7,030 nucleotides of DNA from Propionibacterium sp. (GTDB lineage: Bacteria > Actinomycetota > Actinomycetes > Actinomycetales > Actinomycetaceae), in contig JAKECL010000094.1 of assembly GCA_030460725.1 (NCBI GenBank), positions 1 to 7,030 of the forward strand. Direction: 5' to 3'. A program made the translations under genes and the position numbers. Positions 1-4,846 of the stretch are shown here, piece after piece. The notes beneath the pieces were generated by a model. It saw only the letters and a list, made by a program, of their open reading frames with translations. It made no database searches and had not been told where the DNA came from. Numbering within the stretch: position 1 is the first letter of the stretch; each line of letters begins with the position of its first letter.

Positions 1-3
1 CTC

Positions 4-657
4 ATGGAGATTGATGATGCACGGGCGGCGTCCCCCACACCTGATGACGAGGATGCGGCACGGCTGGCCTCCAGGGGAACTCATCGGCCCGCTGCTGTCG
101 TCGGCCGCATCCTCAGCCCGCCGTACATCGTCTGCCTGGTGTGGGTGGTCGCCTGCCTCACGACGTCTGCAGATCCGCGGATGCGGCTGTCATCTCTGGC
201 GGTCGGGCTGATCTTTCTGGTGGCGGGGCCCTACCTCACCTTGGCGATGATGCTGCGCTCCGGCGCGGTCAGTGACGCCCAGGTCGTCCGTCGCGGGGAA
301 CGTCACTGGCTTTACAGCCTCATCCTGGCCTGGGTGATGGTGGGCGTGGCAGGTCTGGTGATCATCCGGGCTCCCTGGGCCCTGGTAGCGGTGGCGGCTG
401 CGATGTTCACCGGTCTGGGCCTGGTGGGTGTGGCGAACCTGGTGACCAAGGCCAGTTTTCACTTGGCGTCCCTGGCCGGGGCTGCGGTGGTCCTGTCCCT
501 GCTGTGGTGGCCCGCCGGGATCTGCTGCGCGGCCGCCATCCCGGTCGCCGGCTGGGCTCGGGTGAATGAGGGGCGCCACTCCTGGCCTCAGGTCGTGCTC
601 GGCACAGTGCTGGGCGGTCTGGGTGGAGCCTCCTACCTGCTCTACACGATGGCCTGA
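4..657 (+). CDS. PAP2-superfamily-like integral membrane protein
   Basis: The 217-residue product has an acidic, proline-containing N-terminus (about 1-35) and then roughly six hydrophobic segments (about 38-54, 62-82, 104-122, 125-147, 157-180 and 196-214). The C-terminal stretch has R186, five residues, H192, three residues and Q196. This matches the third PAP2 phosphatase motif (SR-x5-H-x3-D) except that Ala precedes the Arg and Gln replaces Asp. S151-F-H153 sits where PSGH is expected, and the basic run R96-R97-G-E-R100 where the first motif would be. PAP2 enzymes dephosphorylate lipid or isoprenyl phosphates at the membrane; the changed residues leave activity here uncertain. Only three bases precede the ATG, so its ribosome site is not visible and the gene may start upstream. 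No link to conjugation is evident; it may be cargo or the flanking chromosome. Confidence 0.7.
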   Translation: MEIDDARAASPTPDDEDAARLASRGTHRPAAVVGRILSPPYIVCLVWVVACLTTSADPRMRLSSLAVGLIFLVAGPYLTLAMMLRSGAVSDAQVVRRGERHWLYSLILAWVMVGVAGLVIIRAPWALVAVAAAMFTGLGLVGVANLVTKASFHLASLAGAAVVLSLLWWPAGICCAAAIPVAGWARVNEGRHSWPQVVLGTVLGGLGGASYLLYTMA

Positions 658-704
658 CTTCTGAGTCGTGACGGCCAGCGCCTGAGTGCAAGCTCTTCCG
701 GATT

Positions 705-735
705 TTGACAGTGCTTGTCTGTACTCTGGTAGCCG
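705..735 (+). promoter_or_regulatory. possible promoter for the 746 gene (good -35, poor -10)
   Basis: An exact TTGACA lies at 705-710, inside the 88-base gap after the PAP2-like gene. At normal spacing (16-19 bases) only weak -10 candidates are present, such as GGTAGC at 728-733, so this rests on the -35 alone. If it is real, transcription would start only a few bases before the ATG at 746. The mRNA would then be almost leaderless, and the GTG at 686 would lie upstream of the transcript. Confidence 0.3.
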
Positions 736-745
736 GGGGGTAGCG

Positions 746-1132
746 ATGTTTGGCTTTCTGTTCAGTGTGATTCTGTGGCCCGTGGCATTCCTGTGGAACG
801 CTCTGCGCGATGCCGTCTCCGCCCTCGTCACCATGGGGCATGATCCCCGTGTGGGTCTGCTGGACTTGGCGAGCGTTGTCCTGCGACTGAGCGGAGTTGC
901 CGGGCTGGTTGCCAGCGTGGTTCTGGCGATCCTGTCGCCGGCCAGGACGTGGTCGGAGTTCGTGGCATCGGGGGAGGGTCGGGTGTTGTTGGCAGTGGCG
1001 CTGCTCTCTCTCATCGCCGCAGGAGTCGGTAAGTGGGTGACGGTTCGCGCGAACTCGGTGTACGACGAATCTGAGTACCGCCGGTACGTCCGTATGCAGC
1101 GCCGTGTGGAGCAGGAGGAGTCGCGAGGCTGA
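746..1132 (+). CDS. small membrane protein of unknown function
   Basis: I do not recognise a family. The 128-residue product starts with a hydrophobic, Trp/Phe-rich segment (about 1-20). It then has two confident membrane spans (about 37-63 and 79-100) and a charged C-terminal tail (101-128) rich in Arg, Glu and Tyr that probably faces the cytoplasm. The ATG at 746 is chosen because a run of six G at 735-740 precedes it by five bases and because the protein begins with a membrane segment there. A GTG at 686 would add 20 residues but would put the TTGACA inside the gene. It lies between the PAP2-like gene and the convergent ParA-like gene. A role as an accessory protein of the element is possible but not shown by the sequence. 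Confidence 0.65.
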   Translation: MFGFLFSVILWPVAFLWNALRDAVSALVTMGHDPRVGLLDLASVVLRLSGVAGLVASVVLAILSPARTWSEFVASGEGRVLLAVALLSLIAAGVGKWVTVRANSVYDESEYRRYVRMQRRVEQEESRG

Positions 1133-1145
1133 CCAAGCCGGTGGA

Positions 1146-1161
1146 GGCCTGTCTACAGGCC
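1146..1161. terminator. short hairpin between convergent genes, possible terminator
   Basis: GGCCTG and CAGGCC form a perfect six-base stem around a TCTA loop, extendable to seven bases by the inner T-A pair. It lies 14 bases after the stop at 1132 and contains the TAG stop of the ParA-like gene on the other strand. There is no T-run on either side, so it is not a classic intrinsic terminator; U-tract-free hairpins are, however, often proposed as terminators in GC-rich actinobacteria. Confidence 0.3.
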
Positions 1162-2667
1162 GCGTGCGACTGCGGCGGCCACACGCAGCCACGCGCGCTG
1201 CGTGGTGCTCTGCAAGGTACTCCATCGCAGCCAGCCGCTCACCATCGCCGGGTCGTAGGGAACTGTGACCACGTCACGAAGCAGGTTGTCGTATCCGGTG
1301 GCGATCGTGTTGATCTGGGACTTGCTGGCGTGTTGGTCGGCGCATGAGACGACGGCTACTGCATTGCTGGCCAGCTCGGTGTAGTGCTCGCCGCGGGTCC
1401 TGAGGTCTTCGAGGAGGAGCCGGCCGGCCTCGGCGCGGTCCTCGACGGTGGTGGTGGCGACGACGAGCTGGTCGGCTCGGGAGACGATTTCTAGCCAGGC
1501 TGGATCGCTGGGGTCATTCGAGGTGTCGACAATGATCATCCGGAAGTACTTCGACAGCACCTGCCGCACGAGATCCACCTGGTCAGGGCTGAAACGCTGG
1601 CCGGCGTCGAGCATGAGGGGCTGTGACCTCAGGACGTCGTACCTGTCGGCGGTCTGATGATGCACGAAGTGGGCCAGGTCCGCGCTCTGTGCCTCGACCC
1701 CAAGAAGCCGGTGGGCCTCTGCCAGAAGATGCTTGGCGGTGGCCTGGTGTGGCCCCTGTTCGGTTCTCCAGCCCAGTGTGCCTTGGAGCTGGTTGGTGTC
1801 CCAGGCGCACACCCCGGCACCACCGTAGAGAGCGAACACCGCACTCAGCAGGATCGTGCTGGGAGTTTTCGTGCTCCCGCCCTTCTGGTTGACCACGACG
1901 ATGATCCGGGGTCCGGGCCAGTGCTGGGAGACAGCCTGGATGTCATCTCTTTGTGCCTTCTCCCGGGCTGAGGCCGAGAGTCTGAGACCCAGGTGGTTCA
2001 GCACGCCGCGCCATCCCTGTTGGGCGGGCTCCTCGAACCTGTTGGGGGTCAGGAAACTGCGGTTGCCTGCGCCCGGATTCTGGGTCTGATCCTCGCCCTC
2101 CGATGCCTTCTCACGGTCTTCGGGCCCGCTGATCTGCTGATCCTGTACAGCTACCTCGCCAGAGGTCTGGGGTGCAGAATGGCGCTGGCCCTGTGCCTGC
2201 CGAGAGGCAGCAGCAGTGGGCTGGACCTCCAGGTGCGGGGTCGCTGATGATTCCACGGCGACCTCGTCTCCCCAGGCCCGACGCTGGTCATGGTCCTCAG
2301 GGTCAGGGGTCGGGTCGGCAGCACGGCGCACCGCCGCCTCGGGCTGCGAGTGATTCGGATTCGCTGGCACCTCGGCCGGCGGGCTGACAGTCCTGTTCCA
2401 GTCATCGTCATCGGCGGGCGTGGCCGTCGCCGACCCGTACTGGTTGACCGACAGCCTCGTCACCACGCCATCGCTGTGGTGGCCGTCGGTGCCGATATTG
2501 CGAAGGAGAACGTCGACGCGGCCGCCCCCACTGTGGAGGGCACGTTCGCGAAGCCATTCGCGCAGGCCTGTGGCCCACTCCGAGGCGTCGAGACTCACAG
2601 GTTCGTCATTGTGACTCCAGACCACACGGGCTCCACCCGCTGTCACATCAATAGCTGCGGCGATCAT
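1153..2667 (-). CDS. ParA/MinD-type P-loop ATPase with N-terminal extension
   Basis: The 504-residue protein has three parts. Residues 1-85 form a small, apparently folded domain. Residues about 86-250 are a low-complexity linker rich in Ala, Pro, Gln, Glu and Asp. Residues about 253-504 form a SIMIBI-class ATPase. Its deviant Walker A is K262-GGSTKT268 followed by Pro, with the signature Lys262 and the P-loop Lys267. A switch-I-like WDTNQ holds D290, and Walker B is MIIVD with D381. Such ATPases dimerise on ATP and position DNA or protein complexes. The KT-Pro form followed by a WDTN/WDNN motif resembles MinD-like ATPases of actinobacterial mobile elements (from memory). The ATG at 2667 has a strong GGAGGAG at 2678-2672. 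It overlaps the upstream HTH gene by 20 bases, which suggests translational coupling and joint action. Partitioning, stabilisation or regulation of the element are all possible roles. Confidence 0.85.
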   Translation of the reverse strand: MIAAAIDVTAGGARVVWSHNDEPVSLDASEWATGLREWLRERALHSGGGRVDVLLRNIGTDGHHSDGVVTRLSVNQYGSATATPADDDDWNRTVSPPAEVPANPNHSQPEAAVRRAADPTPDPEDHDQRRAWGDEVAVESSATPHLEVQPTAAASRQAQGQRHSAPQTSGEVAVQDQQISGPEDREKASEGEDQTQNPGAGNRSFLTPNRFEEPAQQGWRGVLNHLGLRLSASAREKAQRDDIQAVSQHWPGPRIIVVVNQKGGSTKTPSTILLSAVFALYGGAGVCAWDTNQLQGTLGWRTEQGPHQATAKHLLAEAHRLLGVEAQSADLAHFVHHQTADRYDVLRSQPLMLDAGQRFSPDQVDLVRQVLSKYFRMIIVDTSNDPSDPAWLEIVSRADQLVVATTTVEDRAEAGRLLLEDLRTRGEHYTELASNAVAVVSCADQHASKSQINTIATGYDNLLRDVVTVPYDPAMVSGWLRWSTLQSTTQRAWLRVAAAVARGL

Positions 2668-3037
2668 GTCGCTCCTCCGTTGCTAGAAATTTCCTGATCC
2701 ATGCGTTTGACCGGCTCGTGAGCTCGGCCACATCGGTGAGCGCCCATCCCTGGTCGAGCAGGCCTCGCAGAATCTGCGCCATGGCCTGACGCCCCTCGGT
2801 CTGCTGGTTCTCCGCCTGAACGAGAGCCTGCTGAACCCCAGTGGGGGCCCGAATCGTGGTGGCGAAGCTCAGCTCCACGGGAGCTGTTCCCAGCCGGACG
2901 GCAACCTCTCGCTGGGCATGACGCACAGCGGTGGAGCGCTGTCGAGCAGACGTGGTGACCGACAGGTCCGGGTCAGTGCTGTGCACGGTCCACGACGACC
3001 CGTCATGGATGCACTCGAGAGCTATGGGTTTCGTCAT
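2648..3037 (-). CDS. HicB-like domain protein with C-terminal helix-turn-helix
   Basis: The 129-residue product has an N-terminal part (about 5-58) with the pattern of HicB-like partial-RNase-H folds: strands around W17-T-V and L25-S-V-T, then a helix carrying AVRHAQREVAVRLG. A charged helical stretch rich in Gln and Glu follows (about 66-95). The C-terminus (about 99-118, ALTDVAELT then SNAWIRKFL) reads as a helix-turn-helix. HicB-type proteins are antitoxins or autorepressors; no HicA-like toxin is visible beside it. Encoded directly before the ParA-like ATPase and overlapping it, the protein could be its DNA-binding partner, much as ParB-type or small CopG/HTH proteins partner ParA. The ATG at 3037 follows GGAAG by five bases. 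GTG at 3043 and GTG at 3085 are in-frame alternatives with weaker support. Domain calls rest on pattern reading only. Confidence 0.65.
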   Translation of the reverse strand: MTKPIALECIHDGSSWTVHSTDPDLSVTTSARQRSTAVRHAQREVAVRLGTAPVELSFATTIRAPTGVQQALVQAENQQTEGRQAMAQILRGLLDQGWALTDVAELTSRSNAWIRKFLATEERHDRRSY

Positions 3038-3039
3038 CG

Positions 3040-3057
3040 TCACTTCCAGATCTCCAT
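3040..3057 (-). promoter_or_regulatory. five-codon mini-ORF just before the HTH gene
   Basis: On the minus strand ATG at 3057 opens a reading frame of five codons (MEIWK) ending in TGA at 3042-3040, two bases before the ATG at 3037. It is out of frame with the HTH gene. A near-perfect GGAGGT at 3070-3065 lies seven bases before it, the best ribosome site in the region, and it is poorly spaced for every in-frame start of the HTH gene. Termination next to the true start would allow reinitiation, i.e. translational coupling. That role is inference; the site could also be chance. Confidence 0.35.
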
Positions 3058-3095
3058 GATCACGACCTCCGGTTATGAAGATCACCCTACCAACG

Positions 3096-3103
3096 ATTAT
3101 GTA
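3096..3103 (-). promoter_or_regulatory. possible -10 element of the leftward HTH-ParA operon
   Basis: The minus strand reads TACATAAT at 3103-3096, containing CATAAT (five of six matches to TATAAT), in a locally AT-rich gap between divergent operons. Transcription would begin near 3089, giving about 50 bases of leader to the ATG at 3037. No convincing -35 is present at 16-18 bases. That would fit an activator-dependent or dyad-controlled promoter, or a false call. Confidence 0.3.
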
Positions 3104-3125
3104 CTACGGTACTGTTCCCGTACTA
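3102..3125. promoter_or_regulatory. 24-base dyad, candidate operator in the divergent control region
   Basis: TACTACGG, an eight-base spacer and CCGTACTA form an inverted repeat with seven of eight positions pairing; the inner TACGG/CCGTA arms are perfect. It directly abuts the putative leftward -10 and lies about 70 bases before the rightward operon. The same stretch also reads as two 11-base direct copies starting with GTACTA at 3101 and 3120 (nine of eleven identical, 19 bases apart). The obvious candidate binder is the HTH protein encoded just downstream; this is inference. Confidence 0.4.
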
Positions 3126-3195
3126 GAGTATTTTTATCGGGGATAGCCGTCGCACTGAGTGTCGCGTCGGCGGCCCGGGAAGAGAGGGCAGGGTC

Positions 3196-3438
3196 ATGAA
3201 CATGCTGGTGGCGCTGATGGTGCCGATGGAGAGTGGAGAGCAGATGCTCAGCAAGTTGCTGGGCATCATGAGCAAGTTCGTCGTGATCGGCGGGGCTGTG
3301 ATGGTCGTCTTCGGGGCGATCAAGATGGCCGGTGCGTTGGGGGACCACGACGGCCAGGGCATCCGGCAGGGCATCTTCCAGATGGCCGGCGGGGCTGCGG
3401 TCTCGGCCGCCGGGTTGTACCTGACCACCGTGATCTGA
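3196..3438 (+). CDS. Maff2/VirB2-like small two-span membrane protein of the type IV secretion system
   Basis: The 80-residue product has a short N-terminus, two membrane spans (about 24-46 and 60-79) and a hydrophilic loop between them carrying GDHDGQGIRQG. That architecture, with a Gly/Ala-rich second span after an acidic-Gly-Gln loop, matches the Maff2-type proteins that precede the VirB6-like gene in Firmicutes and actinobacterial ICEs. These occupy the gene position of the VirB2/TrbC pilin, though whether they form a pilus in Gram-positive cells is not established. No cleavable signal peptide is obvious. The ATG at 3196 has GAGAGG eight bases upstream; Met3 at 3202 is an alternative start. 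It is the first gene of the rightward operon and ends nine bases before the VirB6-like gene. Confidence 0.75.
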   Translation: MNMLVALMVPMESGEQMLSKLLGIMSKFVVIGGAVMVVFGAIKMAGALGDHDGQGIRQGIFQMAGGAAVSAAGLYLTTVI

Positions 3439-3447
3439 GGGTCTGGC

Positions 3448-4302
3448 ATGCGTGACTTCCTGAAGACTCTGCTGGATGACGTGGCGGCCGGCCCGAACTC
3501 CGGTGCGGTGCCGATGCTGCTGCGCCTGGACTCGTTCATTGACCAGAAGGCCATCAACCACGCCACCGCAGGGTGGCAGGCAGCGCTTCACGCCATGCAG
3601 TCGGGGATCGTGCGTCCCACCGCGACGATCATCCTGGCGATCCTGTTCGTCATTGAGCTGGGGGCCATCTCACGGCGGGTGGAGGGGGACTCCGAACTGG
3701 GGTTCCAGATGGTCGCGATGACGTTCTTGAAGTTCGCGATCTGCAAGGTGGTCTTCGATCAGCTGGGCACCATCCTGCTGGCGATCACCGCGACGGCCAC
3801 GTCGTGGTCGTTGAAGGCCTCGGAGTCGATGTCATCGGTCACCCGTGGGGCCTCGCTCAACGTCGACCAGTTCCTGAGCACCGTCGACTCGCAGAACTTC
3901 CTGGTGAAGGGTCTGGCGGCGGTGTTGATCATGCTGGGCTGGCTCATCGCCAAGATCCCGATTTTCGCGATGATCGCGCTGCTGATCACCCGGTTCATCA
4001 AGTTGCAGCTGTTCAGCGTGGCCGCACCACTGCCGATGAGCTTCATGGCGCACCGGGAGACCAGCAACATCGCTGTCGGCTTCTTGAAGAACTACGCGGC
4101 GGTGGCTCTCCAGCTGTTCTTCATGACACTGGTGATCCCCCTGTTCGCGATCCTGTCGTCGTTCATCCTCTCGGCGGTCCAGGGCAGCAGGAACTTCAGT
4201 TTCCTGCTCCAGCTGGTCGGCGGTCTCATCCTCGTCGGGCTCGTGTGCTTCGGGCTGGTCCGGCTGGTCAATGAGGTCTCGAAAGAGATTCTGGGGTCCT
4301 GA
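3448..4302 (+). CDS. VirB6/TrbL-like polytopic conjugation channel protein
   Basis: The 284-residue protein has an amphipathic N-terminal region (1-50). It then has about six hydrophobic spans (about 53-72, 86-115, 154-181, 184-199, 212-242 and 250-274) and a short charged end. The segment from about 192 (APLPMSFMAH, then NIAVGFLKNYAAVALQ) fits the conserved stretch of Gram-positive VirB6-like proteins: an A-P-x-P motif at a membrane edge, a polar connector with a Glu-Thr-Ser, then G-x-x-K-N/S before the next helix. VirB6 homologues form part of the inner-membrane channel that passes DNA and relaxase. The ATG at 3448 follows the previous stop by nine bases and uses GAGG overlapping that stop. 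Only one base separates its own stop from the prgI start. Family and role are well supported by order and topology, but no enzyme motif exists to confirm it. Confidence 0.8.
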   Translation: MRDFLKTLLDDVAAGPNSGAVPMLLRLDSFIDQKAINHATAGWQAALHAMQSGIVRPTATIILAILFVIELGAISRRVEGDSELGFQMVAMTFLKFAICKVVFDQLGTILLAITATATSWSLKASESMSSVTRGASLNVDQFLSTVDSQNFLVKGLAAVLIMLGWLIAKIPIFAMIALLITRFIKLQLFSVAAPLPMSFMAHRETSNIAVGFLKNYAAVALQLFFMTLVIPLFAILSSFILSAVQGSRNFSFLLQLVGGLILVGLVCFGLVRLVNEVSKEILGS

Positions 4303-4303
4303 T

Positions 4304-4846
4304 ATGTCGAAATTTCACGCGAAGGTCTACAAGAACATCGCCGACTTCCGGCCCAAGGTGCTGCTGGGAATGACCGGCCGCCAGCTGTGTCTGGTCGCGC
4401 CCCTGGCGGTGGTGCTGTGCAGCTGGTCGTTGCTGGGGGTCGCGGTCGACCCGGCGAACATCGGCTGGGTCGCCACATGGTGGCCCGGGGTGCGAAGCGT
4501 CCCAGCCGGGCTGGCGGGTTGGCCCTTGTCGGACTGGGGCCAGTTCGTCGTCATCGCCGTGGTCATCGGCGCCGCGGTCCTGGGATGGGCCAGGCCCATG
4601 GGGATGAAACCCGAGACCGTGATCGTGGCCGCGATCCGTCACTACCAGCGTCCGAATCGGCTTCTGATCAAGATTGGAGAAGGACATGAGCCTGTTCTCG
4701 AACACCAGACATCCTCGGGCCGGCGTCTCAGCGAGGCGCGGGGAAAATCGTGGTCGCGCCCCCTCGTCCGCACCAGGCGGCACGAAGGACCGGGGCCGTC
4801 AGACCAAGGGGACGCAGAGCCTGTTGAGGTATCAGGCGCTGCTTGA
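4304..4846 (+). CDS. prgI: PrgI-family conjugation protein (VirB3-like position)
   Basis: The 180-residue product opens with HAKVYKNI, then FRPKVLLGMTGRQL leads into the first membrane span (about 28-47). A second span lies at about 77-96. After it the cytoplasmic segment MKPETVIVAAIRHYQRPNR fits the PrgI family, which precedes virB4 in Gram-positive conjugation clusters and is thought to anchor VirB4 to the membrane as VirB3 does. The spans are separated by a longer Trp/Pro/Gly-rich loop than I expect for the family. The ATG at 4304 has GGGG at 4293-4296 with good spacing; an in-frame ATG at 4271 would overlap the VirB6-like gene and add 11 residues with no better site. The last 53 residues (128-180), rich in Arg, Pro, Glu and Gly, are read out of frame with the start of virB4. 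Confidence 0.8.
   Translation: MSKFHAKVYKNIADFRPKVLLGMTGRQLCLVAPLAVVLCSWSLLGVAVDPANIGWVATWWPGVRSVPAGLAGWPLSDWGQFVVIAVVIGAAVLGWARPMGMKPETVIVAAIRHYQRPNRLLIKIGEGHEPVLEHQTSSGRRLSEARGKSWSRPLVRTRRHEGPGPSDQGDAEPVEVSGAA
4676..4679 (+). promoter_or_regulatory. ribosome binding site fixing the virB4 start inside prgI
   Basis: GGAG at 4676-4679 lies six bases before the ATG at 4686, near-ideal spacing. No comparable start in the virB4 frame follows before the conserved part of the protein begins near residue 45, so the start inside prgI is favoured. Confidence 0.65.

Larger units (their letters stand above)
3086..3195. other. divergent intergenic control region
   Basis: These 110 bases separate the leftward HTH-ParA operon from the rightward secretion operon. 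The left half is clearly AT-richer than its surroundings and holds the dyad and the leftward -10 candidate. The right half (about 3140-3195) is GC-rich and ends in a purine-rich stretch, with GAGAGG at 3182-3187 serving as ribosome site for the start at 3196. I could not find a convincing rightward -10/-35 pair, though TAGAGT at 3124-3129 is a weak -10 candidate. Confidence 0.5.

Noticed and set aside
686..745. GTG at 686 as start of the small membrane protein
   Set aside because: It would place the TTGACA inside the gene and add 20 polar residues without a good ribosome site; the ATG at 746 follows a G6 run at good spacing.
190..1225. Two overlapping minus-strand open frames of about 270 codons (190-1014 and 407-1225)
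   Set aside because: They run opposite membrane-protein genes with clear hydrophobic segments, are His/Arg/Pro/Gln-rich with no recognisable motif, and overlap each other in different frames.
2290..2697. Plus-strand open frame of 135 codons opposite the start of the ParA-like gene
   Set aside because: The minus-strand frame has a strong ribosome site, an intact ATPase domain and coupling to the HTH gene; the plus frame has no such support.
3038..3085. GTG at 3085 as start of the HTH protein
   Set aside because: It lies only about four bases after the likely transcription start and has a weak ribosome site. The ATG at 3037 fits better, but the start is not fully settled.
2648..3085. HicAB toxin-antitoxin operon
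   Set aside because: The HTH gene resembles HicB, but no small HicA-like dsRNA-binding toxin is encoded next to it; its neighbour is a ParA-type ATPase.
3804..4274. Plus-strand open frame of 156 codons inside the VirB6-like gene
   Set aside because: It is frame-shifted relative to the hydrophobic VirB6-like protein and shows no motif or ribosome site of note.
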